Source: CBEULR01 sp965544035
Lineage (GTDB): Bacteria; Bacillota; Desulfotomaculia; Desulfotomaculales; Desulforudaceae
DNA length: 64,000 nucleotides
Assembly (NCBI GenBank): GCA_965544035.1
Contig: CBEULR010000009.1
Span: forward strand, 1 to 64,000
Reading direction: 5' to 3'
The notes under the pieces are model-generated. The model was not told the DNA's origin. It saw only the letters and a list, made by a program, of their open reading frames with translations, and made no database searches. Each line of letters begins with the position of its first letter. Positions within the stretch are counted from its first letter, which is position 1. Below are positions 26,782 to 36,150 of this stretch, piece by piece. The translations under genes and the position numbers were made by a program.

Positions 26782-27788
26782 GTTTTACCCTGCTGTTCGG
26801 GGTAATCGCCCTTGTGGGTGCCCTGATCCTGGGGCCGCTGATCATTCCTCTGTTGCACCGTCTGAAATTCGGACAGATGGTGCGTTCAGACGGACCTTCC
26901 AGACACCTGCAGAAAAGCGGGACGCCGACAATGGGCGGAATAATCTTTATCCTGGCTATCGTAATGGCCGTTCTGATCGGAATCCAGATTGTGGGAACAC
27001 GCCCGGAGCTGGGTTCGAGAACCGGGGGTCTGGTTGTGCTCTTGGCGGTGGTCGCCTGCGGGGTGATCGGATTTCTTGATGATTACATTAAGATTGCCTT
27101 GAAGCGTCCACTTGGGCTGCGGGCCCGGGAGAAAATCCTCGGACAGGTCGTGATTGCCGCCGGGCTGGCCGTGACGGCCGTATTCCTGCTTGGGCGGGGC
27201 ACCGACGTTGTGATCCCGTTCAGCGGGTTTTTTCAGCCGGGCGGATATGTGATTGAACTGGGCTGGTGGCTGTTTCTTCTGTTCACCATTGTCGTGCTGC
27301 TGGCCACCACCAATGCCGTAAACCTTACAGACGGGCTTGACGGACTGGCCGCGGGCTCGGTGGCCGTTGCCGCGCTGGCCTTTTCGGTAATCGCCGTGGT
27401 CACCGACCAGCATTGGGTAGCCATGACTCTCGGGGCGACGGCCGGCGGCTGCCTCGGGTTTTTATACTACAACCGGTACCCGGCCCGCGTTTTCATGGGG
27501 GATACGGGATCTCTTGCTCTGGGCGGAGGGCTGGCCGCTGCCGCGGTGCTCACCCGTAGCGAACTGTTCCTCCTGCTTATCGGCGGCGTGTTTGTGATTG
27601 AAACCCTTTCGGTAATCGCCCAGGTTGTTTCGTTCCAATTGTTTGGTCGGCGTGTGCTGCGTATGGCCCCGCTACACCACCATTTTGAACTTTTGGGATG
27701 GCCCGAAACCAAGGTGGTGGCCGTTTTTTGGGCGGCGGCCGTGCTATCGGCGGCCGTCGGCTTGGCCGGCATCTACCACCTCGGATAA
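26778..27788 (+). CDS. mraY: Phospho-MurNAc-pentapeptide transferase MraY
   Basis: A 336-residue, roughly ten-helix enzyme that makes lipid I from undecaprenyl phosphate and UDP-MurNAc-pentapeptide. Diagnostic motifs are SGTPTMGGIIFI, FLDDYIKI (catalytic Asp pair), NAVNLTDGLDGLAAG and MAPLHHHFELLGWPE near the C-terminus. It overlaps murF by an ATGA. The gene is followed by a 123-bp gap that interrupts the otherwise overlapping mur run. Confidence 0.97.
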   Translation: MSFTLLFGVIALVGALILGPLIIPLLHRLKFGQMVRSDGPSRHLQKSGTPTMGGIIFILAIVMAVLIGIQIVGTRPELGSRTGGLVVLLAVVACGVIGFLDDYIKIALKRPLGLRAREKILGQVVIAAGLAVTAVFLLGRGTDVVIPFSGFFQPGGYVIELGWWLFLLFTIVVLLATTNAVNLTDGLDGLAAGSVAVAALAFSVIAVVTDQHWVAMTLGATAGGCLGFLYYNRYPARVFMGDTGSLALGGGLAAAAVLTRSELFLLLIGGVFVIETLSVIAQVVSFQLFGRRVLRMAPLHHHFELLGWPETKVVAVFWAAAVLSAAVGLAGIYHLG

Positions 27789-27863
27789 TTGTTTGTAGCT
27801 TTGTAAAGTTTGCAATCTTTGAAATGGATAACAGTATCTACTAATGAGAAGTGGACTCTTTCT

Positions 27864-27898
27864 CACCTCTAACCTCCCACCTCTCACTTCTCACTTGT
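27864..27898. repeat. Degenerate heptanucleotide tandem tract before murD
   Basis: Five consecutive 7-base units: CACCTCT, then AACCTCC, CACCTCT, CACTTCT and CACTTGT. The tract ends at the murD ribosome-binding region. It is of the same style as tracts at 10914, 56182 and 56661. Confidence 0.6.
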
Positions 27899-27911
27899 GG
27901 GGTGTTGTATT

Positions 27912-29279
27912 GTGGAATTGACCGGGAAAAGGGTACTCGTGGTCGGTGCGGGAAAAAGCGGTCTGGCCGTCGCACGCGTTCTATTGGCCAAAGGCGCCCT
28001 TGTTACCCTCACCGACAACAGGCAGGCCGATAAGCTTGATCTCCCGCGCGGCTCCGGGCTCGCGGGTTTGCGCTGGCGTCTCGGCCGGTATCCCGACATT
28101 TCCGAGGGATGGGATTTGGTGGTGACCAGTCCCGGGGTACCGTCTGATATAACCCTGCTCTGCGAGGCGAGGCGTGCCGGTATCCCGGTTACAGGTGAGT
28201 TTGAGCTGGCGGCGCATTACGCACGCTGTCCGGTGGTTGCGATCACGGGAACCAACGGGAAGACGACCACCACTATGCTTACCGGCCGCATCTTCCGGGA
28301 CGCCGGTTACAAGACACTGGTGGCCGGCAACATCGGTCTCCCGCTGATCAGCGAGGTGGAGAAACAGGAGCCCGACGGGGTGATTGTGGTGGAGGTGTCG
28401 AGCTTTCAGCTGGAGACGGCCGCCACTTTTCGTCCAAAGGTCGCCGTCATTCTGAACATCACTCCCGATCACCTCGATCGGCACAAGACAATGGAACAAT
28501 ATGTCGAGGCCAAGGCGGCCGTGTTTGCGAACCAGACCGCCGAAGATTGGACGATACTGAACCTGGATGACCCGCTCACCGCATCACTGGCCGCGCGAAC
28601 CAGGGGACGAGTCATATTTTTCAGCCGCAAACATAATTTAGACCGAGGTCTATTTGTCCATCACGGGACGATCGTGGTCCGCGACGGCGGCGGGGAACGA
28701 GAGATTTTACCGGTCGACGCCCTGTCGCTTCCCGGAAAGCATAACCTGGAAAACGCCTTGGCGGCATCGGCTGCAGCCTGGGCGATGGGTGTTCCGCTGG
28801 AAAGTCTGGCGCGGACGCTGGCCGAGTTTCCCGGTGTGCCGCACCGGCTCGAGCTGGTCGCCGAGATCCGGGGGGTGCGCTACGTCAATGATTCGAAGGG
28901 CACGAACCCGGACGCGGCCGGAAAGGCCCTGGAGGCCTATGATCAACCGATCATTCTGATTGCCGGCGGCCGGAACAAGGGCAACAGTTTTGAGGGGTTT
29001 GCCAACCTGATTTGTGACCGGGTGCGGAAGCTCATCGTTCTGGGGGAAAGCGCTGCTGAAATCGCCGGCGCCGCACGCAAAGCAGGCTTTGATGGCAGGG
29101 ATATCCAAGAGGCCGACAATCTGGAAGAGGCCGTCCGTCTGGCCCACCTGGCCGCCCGGCCGGGCGAGGTCGTACTGCTGTCGCCGGCGTGCGCCAGCTG
29201 GGATATGTTCAAGAGTTACGAGGAACGGGGTGACCTGTTCCGGCAGACCGTACTGTCTTTGGCAAGGGAGGCCCGCTGA
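27912..29279 (+). CDS. murD: UDP-MurNAc-L-Ala:D-Glu ligase MurD
   Basis: A 455-residue Mur ligase adding D-Glu to UDP-MurNAc-L-Ala. VVGAGKSGLAVARVL is the N-terminal Rossmann fold; ITGTNGKTTTTMLTG (about residues 113-127) is the ATP loop, and LSPACASWDMFKSYEERG is the MurD C-terminal signature. GTG 27912 is chosen with GGGGTG upstream at 27899-27904; GTG 27897 would lie in the heptamer tract. It overlaps ftsW by one base (TGATG). Confidence 0.95.
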   Translation: MELTGKRVLVVGAGKSGLAVARVLLAKGALVTLTDNRQADKLDLPRGSGLAGLRWRLGRYPDISEGWDLVVTSPGVPSDITLLCEARRAGIPVTGEFELAAHYARCPVVAITGTNGKTTTTMLTGRIFRDAGYKTLVAGNIGLPLISEVEKQEPDGVIVVEVSSFQLETAATFRPKVAVILNITPDHLDRHKTMEQYVEAKAAVFANQTAEDWTILNLDDPLTASLAARTRGRVIFFSRKHNLDRGLFVHHGTIVVRDGGGEREILPVDALSLPGKHNLENALAASAAAWAMGVPLESLARTLAEFPGVPHRLELVAEIRGVRYVNDSKGTNPDAAGKALEAYDQPIILIAGGRNKGNSFEGFANLICDRVRKLIVLGESAAEIAGAARKAGFDGRDIQEADNLEEAVRLAHLAARPGEVVLLSPACASWDMFKSYEERGDLFRQTVLSLAREAR

Positions 29280-30382
29280 TGCTGGTCAAAAGACAGGCCC
29301 CGGATTTCTTGCTCTTCATCACGGTGCTGATGCTGCTGAGTATCGGCATTGTGATGATCCTGTCGGCCAGTGAGTACAGCACCCTGGTCCGCTACAACGA
29401 CAGCTTCTACTTTTTTAAGCGCCAGCTGGTCTGGGCCCTGATCGGTCTCGGGGCGTTGTTCATGATGATGAATTTCGACTATTGGAAGCTCAAGCGCTAT
29501 GCGCCCCACCTGCTTCTCTTGGCCTTTTTTCTGCTGCTCCTGGTACTGATTCCAGGTGTCGGGCGGGAGGCCGGGGGTGCCACGCGCTGGATCGGCATTG
29601 GCAGTCTGGGGTTCCAGCCATCCGAACTGGCCAAGATATGCATCATCCTGTTCACTGCTTACGGGCTGTCCCGAAACCGTGATTTCGCCCGCGATTCGGT
29701 AAAGGGGATCCTGCCCTATCTGATCATCCTGGGTGCGGCTTCGGTGATCATCCTGCTGCAGCGGGATCTGGGGACGGTGGTCAGCCTGTCCGGAACGATT
29801 CTGATCATGCTGTTTGCGGCCGGAGCGAGGTTGACCATTCTCGGTGCCATTGGTGCCGGGGGAGCGGCCCTGATGGCGGCGGCCATCGCCTTTGAACCCT
29901 ACCGCATGCAGCGGTTTCTGGCCTTCCTGAACCCCTGGGAAGACCCGCAGGGGACGGGTTTTCATATTATCCAGTCCCTGTACGCCCTTGGTTCCGGCGG
30001 TCTGTTCGGGACCGGTTTGGGACAGGGGAAACAGAAATACCTGTACCTGCCCGAACAGCATACCGACTTCATTTTCGCGGTGATCGGGGAGGAACTTGGT
30101 TTTATCGGCGGCGTGCTGGTGATAACACTGTTTATGATCTTTGTCTGGCGGGGCCTGCGTATCGCCCTCACCACGCCCGATTCTTTCGCCAGCCTCCTGG
30201 CAACCGGGATCACGGTGGGGATCGGCCTGCAGGCCTTTATCAACATAGGGGTCGTGACCGGAAGCCTGCCCGTAACGGGGATCACCCTGCCGTTTATCAG
30301 CTTCGGCGGGACGTCCCTCATATTCACGCTGCTCGGGGTGGGTGTTCTGCTCAACATCTCCAAGTATGCCTACTTACGCTGA
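29279..30382 (+). CDS. ftsW: FtsW/SpoVE-type SEDS glycosyltransferase
   Basis: A 367-residue SEDS protein with about ten membrane helices, polymerising septal peptidoglycan with the SpoVD/FtsI-type PBP. Conserved segments include ATRWIGIGSLGFQPSELAK, LLQRDLGTVVSLS, LPEQHTDFIFAVIGEELGF and LPFISFGGTSL. Its place between murD and murG marks it as the division member, in contrast to the RodA at 8.6 kb. In sporulating relatives the same gene may serve as spoVE. It overlaps murG by 17 bases. Confidence 0.94.
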   Translation: MLVKRQAPDFLLFITVLMLLSIGIVMILSASEYSTLVRYNDSFYFFKRQLVWALIGLGALFMMMNFDYWKLKRYAPHLLLLAFFLLLLVLIPGVGREAGGATRWIGIGSLGFQPSELAKICIILFTAYGLSRNRDFARDSVKGILPYLIILGAASVIILLQRDLGTVVSLSGTILIMLFAAGARLTILGAIGAGGAALMAAAIAFEPYRMQRFLAFLNPWEDPQGTGFHIIQSLYALGSGGLFGTGLGQGKQKYLYLPEQHTDFIFAVIGEELGFIGGVLVITLFMIFVWRGLRIALTTPDSFASLLATGITVGIGLQAFINIGVVTGSLPVTGITLPFISFGGTSLIFTLLGVGVLLNISKYAYLR

Positions 30383-31508
30383 CGAACTGCGCGTAGTGAT
30401 CACCGGGGGAGGCACCGGCGGTCACATTTACCCGGCGCTGGCCATCGCCCAGGGACTGCGGGAGAGACATCCCAAAGCCCGTATCATCTACGTGGGTACC
30501 GAAAGCGGGCTGGAGGCCGAGCTGGTGCCGAAGGCCGGTTTTGAGTTTTTTCCCATCCCCGCGCAGGGTCTCAAGCGCAGGCTGACTCCGGCCAATCTTA
30601 AGGCTATTTGGCACGCGCTGCGCGGTTATCAGCGGGCGGCGAGACTGATCCGGGAATTCGCCCCGCATGTTGCCGTTGGTACGGGCGGATATGTCTGCGG
30701 TCCCGTCATCCTGGCGGCGGCCCGCCGGGGAGTCCCCACCTTTATCCACGAGCAGAATGCCTTTCCCGGGTTGACCAATCGGCTCTTGTCCCGTTTCGCC
30801 GACCGTACGGCGGTGACATTCTTGGAAGCGTCCAAGTATTTCCCGCGGCGGGCGCGTGTGGTCCTGACCGGGCTGCCGGTACGGCCGGAGATCCTGGCCG
30901 CCGACCGCCGGACGGCCAGGACGAAACTTGGACTCGGGGCGGGGGAGAGAATGCTGCTTTCCTTCGGCGGCAGTCAGGGGGCGCGCAGTCTTAACCGGGC
31001 GATGGTCGATACGGTGGAATACTATGCCACCCGACCCGGCACCCGCCTGTTCCACGCGACCGGTCCCAAAGGGTATGCCGGGTTTATGGATGATCTGGCC
31101 CGGCGGGGAGTTGATCCCGACAGCATTCCGCACGTGACGATCGTGCCTTACTTTTACGAGATTGCCGAACTGCTGGCCGCTTCCGATCTGGTCGTATCCC
31201 GGGCTGGTGCTTCCACGCTGGCCGAAATCACCGCGCTGGGCCGCCCGGCCATTCTGATTCCGTACCCGTTTGCCACCGGGAATCACCAGGAACACAATGC
31301 CCGGGCGCTGGCCGATCGGGGTGCAGCCCTCGTCATCAGGGACAGTGAACTGACCGGCGAGGTGCTCAGGGAGAAGATCACGGCACTGCTGTCAGCTCCG
31401 CACAGGCTGGATGAACTGGCCCGGGCCAGCCGGGAGGCGGGGAAACCCCACGCGCTGGACAACATTCTTTCATTGGTGGAGAGATTGGCAGACGGACAAA
31501 GAGGCTGA
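30366..31508 (+). CDS. murG: UDP-GlcNAc:lipid I transferase MurG
   Basis: A 380-residue peripheral membrane glycosyltransferase (GT28) that converts lipid I to lipid II. TGGGTGGHIYPALAIAQGL is the N-terminal diphosphate loop, and GTGGYVCGPVILAA and VVSRAGASTLAEITALGRP are family motifs. ATG 30366 sits inside the end of ftsW; an earlier in-frame ATG at 30342 would give eight extra residues with no family match. The ribosome site is weak, consistent with translational coupling. Confidence 0.95.
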   Translation: MPTYADELRVVITGGGTGGHIYPALAIAQGLRERHPKARIIYVGTESGLEAELVPKAGFEFFPIPAQGLKRRLTPANLKAIWHALRGYQRAARLIREFAPHVAVGTGGYVCGPVILAAARRGVPTFIHEQNAFPGLTNRLLSRFADRTAVTFLEASKYFPRRARVVLTGLPVRPEILAADRRTARTKLGLGAGERMLLSFGGSQGARSLNRAMVDTVEYYATRPGTRLFHATGPKGYAGFMDDLARRGVDPDSIPHVTIVPYFYEIAELLAASDLVVSRAGASTLAEITALGRPAILIPYPFATGNHQEHNARALADRGAALVIRDSELTGEVLREKITALLSAPHRLDELARASREAGKPHALDNILSLVERLADGQRG

Positions 31509-31637
31509 TTTGTGGTATTGTTTTAGAGGAAGTGTGTCATTCCCGGCCGCCGGGAGGACAAGCAGAGGTAACACCTATACTGTATATTGCATAGAATATG
31601 GCGAGCGGGCGCTCCCTTCAGGAAGGAGAGAATCTGT

Positions 31638-33002
31638 GTGCCACAAATTCCCCGGAATGTTCACTTCGTAGGTATCGGTGGGGTAGGCATGAGCGGGATT
31701 GCGCAAGTTCTGATCACTCTGGGGCACTCTGTGAGCGGATCAGACGTCAAGAAATCACCGACCACCGATCGGCTGCAGGAAATGGGAGCACGCATCCACT
31801 ACGGCCACTCGCCGTCCAATATCGGGGATGCGGGGATAGTGGTGACTTCGAGCGCAGTACGGCCCGATAATCCGGAGGTGCTGGCCGCGCACAGACGGGG
31901 GATCTGCATCGTACCGAGGGCCGAGATGCTGGGAAGGCTGATGCGGCGGCAGAAGGGAATCGCCATCGCCGGCGCCCACGGTAAGACGACCACGACCGCG
32001 ATGACGGCGATCCTGCTGGAAAAGGCGGGTTTCGATCCCACCTATGTTATCGGAGGTGAAGCAGCGGAGATCGGGAACGCCAATCTCGGTTGGGGCGACT
32101 ACCTTGTGGCGGAAGCCGACGAGAGTGACGGGTCTTTCCTGCTGCTTGATCCGCAAATGGCGATTGTGACCAATGTGGAGAACGACCATCTGGATCACTA
32201 TCGAACGGTGGACAACATTGAGAGGGCTTTTCATGATTTCCTGATGCGGGTTCCCCCGGATGGGGTGGCGGTGCTCTGTGCGGATGATCCGATTCTGCGC
32301 CGGTTAGCCGCGCAGGTCAGTGCACCCGTCATCACCTACGGGTGTTCACCGGACGCCCAGTACCGGCTGTCCGATTTCAGTCTCAATTGCGTCGCGTCCG
32401 GGGCCGAAGTCTACTGCCGCGGTGAGCGTCTGGGAAGATTGGAACTGACGGTACCCGGAAGGCATAACCTCTTGAACGCTCTCGCCGTCACGGCTCTGGG
32501 ACGGCACCTGGGACTTGAATTCGGTGAAATCGCCGGAATTCTGAAGTCATTCCGGGGGGTTAAACGCCGGTTTCAGATGTTGGGTGAAATTGCCGGGGTG
32601 CGTGTGATCGATGATTATGCCCACCACCCGACAGAAATCAAGGCCACTTTGGCGACGGCACGGCAGACCAACCCCAAACGGCTGATCGCTGTGTTTCAAC
32701 CCCACCGTTACACCAGGACGCAGCATTTGTTTCAGGAATTCGGCCGCTCATTCGACCAGGCCGATCTGGTCCTGATAAACGGCATCTACAGCGCGGGCGA
32801 GGAACCGATCGAGGGGGTTTCGGCCCAGCTGATCGTGGATGAGATCCGACGACACCGAAACGGGGCCTATCTTATTGAGAGCCAGGATGAACTGGTGCGG
32901 CATCTCGCCGGAATCGTGCGCCAGGGGGATCTGGTGATGACGATGGGCGCCGGAAACATCTGGCAGAGCGGCCTTGCTCTATTGAAACGGTTGGAGGGAT
33001 AG
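31638..33002 (+). CDS. murC: UDP-MurNAc:L-alanine ligase MurC
   Basis: A 454-residue Mur ligase adding L-Ala to UDP-MurNAc. VHFVGIGGVGMSGIAQVL opens the protein, AGAHGKTTTTAMTA (about residues 111-124) is the ATP loop, and VIDDYAHHPTEI is MurC-specific. GTG 31638 follows the strong GGAAGGAGAG at 31621-31630. Upstream in-frame codons to 31587 extend into sequence without homology. It is 129 bases from murG and 3 bases from murB. Confidence 0.95.
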   Translation: MPQIPRNVHFVGIGGVGMSGIAQVLITLGHSVSGSDVKKSPTTDRLQEMGARIHYGHSPSNIGDAGIVVTSSAVRPDNPEVLAAHRRGICIVPRAEMLGRLMRRQKGIAIAGAHGKTTTTAMTAILLEKAGFDPTYVIGGEAAEIGNANLGWGDYLVAEADESDGSFLLLDPQMAIVTNVENDHLDHYRTVDNIERAFHDFLMRVPPDGVAVLCADDPILRRLAAQVSAPVITYGCSPDAQYRLSDFSLNCVASGAEVYCRGERLGRLELTVPGRHNLLNALAVTALGRHLGLEFGEIAGILKSFRGVKRRFQMLGEIAGVRVIDDYAHHPTEIKATLATARQTNPKRLIAVFQPHRYTRTQHLFQEFGRSFDQADLVLINGIYSAGEEPIEGVSAQLIVDEIRRHRNGAYLIESQDELVRHLAGIVRQGDLVMTMGAGNIWQSGLALLKRLEG

Positions 33003-33005
33003 GCG

Positions 33006-33917
33006 GTGGGAATGGTCCGGGATCTGGAGACCTTGATTTCCGGTCGGGTGAGAACGGATGTCCCATTGCGTGAACACACTACGTGGCACGTCGGGGGGCC
33101 GGCCCAGGTTCTTGTGGAACCTGCGGGGTCGGAGGATGTTTGCGCCGTTGTCAGGTATGCCCGCGAACGGGGGATTCGCCTTACTGTTTTGGGGAACGGA
33201 TCCAACCTTTTGATCCCGGACGCGGGGCTGGACGGTATCGTTGTGAAGGTCGGATTCTTGATGAGCCGGATTCGTTTCGGTGACGGTATGATTGAGGCTC
33301 AGGCCGGTGCCAAGATGGCCGGCATTCTGTCCGCGGCCGGTGAAGCCGGCTACGGCGGCCTCGAGTTCATGGCCGGTATTCCGGCAACGGTGGGCGGGGC
33401 TGTGACCATGAATGCAGGGGCAAACGGATCATCCATCGGCGATAGAGTACTGGACGTCACCGTGGTTGATGAGAACGGCCGAATCCGGGTCAGGACGCGC
33501 GAGGAACTGGGCTTTGACTATCGGTTTAGTGCGCTGCAGACATCACAGGCGATCGTGACGGCGGTGCGTCTGGCATGTTTCCCGAAAGACGGGGGCAAGG
33601 TCAGGGCCGAGATGCGGCGGTACCTGGAGAACCGCAGAAGAACACAGCCCCTTGATTATCCCAGTGCGGGGAGTGTCTTCCGCAATCCTCCCGGTGTTTC
33701 GGCCGGGAGGCTGATCGACGAAGCGGGGGGCAAAGGTTTGCGCGTGGGCGATGCGCAGGTGTCGACGAAGCATGCCAACTTCATCGTCAATCTTGGATCG
33801 GCCAGGGCGCGGGATATACTGGAACTGATGAACCGGGTTCGAACGCTGGTTCTCAGCGAAACCGGTATCCTGCTTGAACCCGAAGTAAAGCTGTTGGGGA
33901 ATCACCAGCAAGCTTAG
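33006..33917 (+). CDS. murB: UDP-N-acetylenolpyruvoylglucosamine reductase MurB
   Basis: A 303-residue FAD enzyme reducing UDP-GlcNAc-enolpyruvate to UDP-MurNAc. HTTWHVGGPAQVLVEP and VLGNGSNLLIPD bind FAD; FMAGIPATVGGAVTMNAGANG is a core motif, and PSAGSVFRNPPG carries the catalytic Ser of type-II MurB. The start is GTG 33006, six bases after GGAGGG; ATG 33012 is possible. The next 148 bp before murA hold no gene. Confidence 0.95.
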   Translation: MGMVRDLETLISGRVRTDVPLREHTTWHVGGPAQVLVEPAGSEDVCAVVRYARERGIRLTVLGNGSNLLIPDAGLDGIVVKVGFLMSRIRFGDGMIEAQAGAKMAGILSAAGEAGYGGLEFMAGIPATVGGAVTMNAGANGSSIGDRVLDVTVVDENGRIRVRTREELGFDYRFSALQTSQAIVTAVRLACFPKDGGKVRAEMRRYLENRRRTQPLDYPSAGSVFRNPPGVSAGRLIDEAGGKGLRVGDAQVSTKHANFIVNLGSARARDILELMNRVRTLVLSETGILLEPEVKLLGNHQQA

Positions 33918-34065
33918 GAAGCGTCCGACAAGTATCAAAGAGACCATTGACCGGATCAAATACCAACCAGGTACTGCAATAGAACTCCAAGCACACAATA
34001 TCAGCCGGATGAAGCACCAGTCGCCGCTGAGAGCTATACACGGTCTCTTGAGGCGGGGTGACTTA

Positions 34066-35319
34066 ATGGAGAAGATAATCATCAAAGGGGGCAACCGCCT
34101 TAGGGGAACTATCAAAGTTGGAGGATCAAAGAACGCGGCCCTGCCGATATTGGGAGCCAGCCTTCTTTGTCCGGGGAAAACCATAATCAGGGACGTGCCG
34201 AGGTTAAGGGACGTTGAGGTGATGATCAGCCTTCTCGAATACCTCGGCGCTCGTGTCTCTCGTGTCGAAAACACCTTGAGTATTGATGCATCGGCGGTCA
34301 GACCGCTTGATGTTTCCGAAGTGCTGATGCGGCGGATGCGGGCCTCCAACCTGGTCTTGGGACCGCTGCTATCGCGTTTCGGCAAGGTGTGCATCTCCCA
34401 GCCCGGGGGGTGCGATATCGGACTTCGGCCGATGGATCTGCATCTTAAAGCGATAAGAAAGCTGGGCGCCGAAGTCAGCGAGAAAAAGGGCTTCATTCGG
34501 GCTGCCGCACGCCGCCTCAGGGGCACCGACATCCACTTCGACCTGCCCAGCGTCGGCGCTACCGAGAATGCGATGATGGCCGCCGTGCTGGCCGAGGGGG
34601 TGACCGTCCTGCGGAATGCCGCCCGGGAGCCTGAGATTGTTGATCTGCAAAACTTCCTGAATGCCATGGGTGCCAGGATAACCGGAGCCGGATCCGGTGA
34701 GATCCGCATTGAAGGCGTGGGTGAGCTGCACTCCGCCGAACACAAGGTCATCCCCGACCGGATCGAAGCCGGGACGCATATGATCGCTGCCGCGATAACC
34801 GGCGGGGATGTGGAAGTGACCAATGTGATCCCGGCCCATGTGGAACCGGTGATCGCCAAGCTGCAGGAGTGCGGGGTGGAGGTGACAGAGCATAAGGATT
34901 CGGTCCGGGTTGTGATGCGGGGAAGGCTGCAGGCCGCTGATGTGAAGACTCTGCCCTATCCCGGATTTCCGACCGATATGCAGCCGCAGTTCTTGGCGCT
35001 CTGCTGTCTGGCTGAGGGGACCAGCGTCGTCACCGAAACCGTGTTTGAAAACCGGTTCAAGCACGTCCCTGAGTTGCGGCGGATGGGAGCCGACATCCGT
35101 CTGGAAGACCGCACAGCCATTGTGCGGGGCGGCACCGGTCTTTACGGAACGCACGTGCAGGCTACCGACCTGCGCGCCGGTGCGGCCCTGGTTCTGGCCG
35201 GTCTGGCGGCGGAAAACACGACGGTGGTTGAATCACCGGAGCACATTGACCGCGGATACGAGGACCTGGAGCGTAAATACCGGGAACTGGGAGCGGAAAT
35301 CCGCCGCGAAACCGCCTAG
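34066..35319 (+). CDS. murA: UDP-GlcNAc 1-carboxyvinyltransferase MurA
   Basis: A 417-residue enzyme for the first committed step of peptidoglycan synthesis, transferring enolpyruvate from PEP to UDP-GlcNAc. KGGNRLRGTIKVGGSKNAALP is present across the start, and QPGGCDIGLRPMDLH contains the catalytic Cys that fosfomycin alkylates. RAGAALVLAGLAA is the C-terminal motif. ATG 34066 is preceded by GAGGCGGGGTG. It is followed by a double hairpin terminator. Confidence 0.96.
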   Translation: MEKIIIKGGNRLRGTIKVGGSKNAALPILGASLLCPGKTIIRDVPRLRDVEVMISLLEYLGARVSRVENTLSIDASAVRPLDVSEVLMRRMRASNLVLGPLLSRFGKVCISQPGGCDIGLRPMDLHLKAIRKLGAEVSEKKGFIRAAARRLRGTDIHFDLPSVGATENAMMAAVLAEGVTVLRNAAREPEIVDLQNFLNAMGARITGAGSGEIRIEGVGELHSAEHKVIPDRIEAGTHMIAAAITGGDVEVTNVIPAHVEPVIAKLQECGVEVTEHKDSVRVVMRGRLQAADVKTLPYPGFPTDMQPQFLALCCLAEGTSVVTETVFENRFKHVPELRRMGADIRLEDRTAIVRGGTGLYGTHVQATDLRAGAALVLAGLAAENTTVVESPEHIDRGYEDLERKYRELGAEIRRETA

Positions 35320-35348
35320 CGGTTGTCAGCAACCCTTGTTACGAAAAT

Positions 35349-35393
35349 GCGCCCGTAATCGGGCGCTTTGCGCCGTGCGGCGCTTGCGTTTTT
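35349..35393 (+). terminator. Tandem hairpin terminator after murA
   Basis: GCGCCCG-TAAT-CGGGCGC followed at once by GCGCC-GTGC-GGCGC and a T-rich tail. It would end the mraZ-murA transcript. Confidence 0.75.
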
Positions 35394-35394
35394 C

Positions 35395-35425
35395 TTGGAC
35401 AAGTCAACCTGGCCCAAAGTATAAT
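35395..35425 (+). promoter_or_regulatory. Possible SigA promoter for ftsQ
   Basis: TTGGAC at 35395-35400 and consensus TATAAT at 35420-35425, 19 bases apart, just after the murA terminator and before ftsQ. The spacing is long, so the call is moderate. Confidence 0.55.
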
Positions 35426-35451
35426 AGCTAGTAAACAAGGAGGCCTATTCT

Positions 35452-36150
35452 TTGCGTGGTTCCCGACCCAACTGGTGGCAGACCGTTTTCTTCGTGCTCC
35501 TGCTTCTTATTGCCGGATTTCTGCTGATCCGGTCGCCTTTTTTTGAGGTGGCAGCGGTTGAAGTGCGGGGGAACGAGCTGCTATCCACCGAAGAGATACT
35601 GTCCGTCGCCGGCCTATCCGCCGGTGTGAATATCTTTCGGGTTCATCTGGGTGAAGCCGGCGAAAAGCTGGGCGCCCTGCCGCTGGTCAAGGAGGCCAGT
35701 GTGGAACGCCGCTTTCCTTCAACGATCATCGTGAACATTGAGGAAAGGCGGCCTCTGGTGCTGGTGGACATCGAAAACGCCTTCTGGGAAGTGGATGCCG
35801 AAGGTGTGGTGCTGCGGCGGCAGAGGGCGGGTATCGAAGGCCTTCCTGTGGTTACCGGTGCCGTTCCCGGTGAACAGACTATGTCCAAAGCCCTGGCGGT
35901 GACGGCTGAACTGCCCGAGACGATCAGACAGGAACTGTCTGAAATCAATGTCTCGGAGGGCTACCGGATAACCCTGTATACCGTGGACGGAATTCCGGTT
36001 CACCTGGGCCGGGCGGATGCCCTTGACGCGCAGGTGTTGATTCTCGGCGAGGTGCTTGATGCGGTGCGTGCCTCCGGCCGGACCGTGGAGTACATAGATT
36101 TGGCTGAACCCCACAATGCAGTGGTGAAATACAAGGAGGGTCAGCATTGA
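35452..36150 (+). CDS. ftsQ: Cell division protein FtsQ/DivIB
   Basis: A 232-residue bitopic divisome protein with an N-terminal membrane helix (about residues 7-24). A POTRA domain follows (FEVAAVEVRGNELLSTEEI, about 29-98), then the FtsQ beta domain. It forms a complex with FtsL and the DivIC-type protein to control septal PBP activity. The TTG start at 35452 has AAGGAGG at 35437-35443. It overlaps the first DUF881 gene, giving an ftsQ-DUF881-DUF881-sbp transcription unit. Confidence 0.9.
   Translation: MRGSRPNWWQTVFFVLLLLIAGFLLIRSPFFEVAAVEVRGNELLSTEEILSVAGLSAGVNIFRVHLGEAGEKLGALPLVKEASVERRFPSTIIVNIEERRPLVLVDIENAFWEVDAEGVVLRRQRAGIEGLPVVTGAVPGEQTMSKALAVTAELPETIRQELSEINVSEGYRITLYTVDGIPVHLGRADALDAQVLILGEVLDAVRASGRTVEYIDLAEPHNAVVKYKEGQH

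Noticed and set aside
33543..34859. A 438-codon minus-strand frame across murB and murA
   Set aside because: It covers two well-conserved genes on the other strand and shows no family motif or ribosome site.
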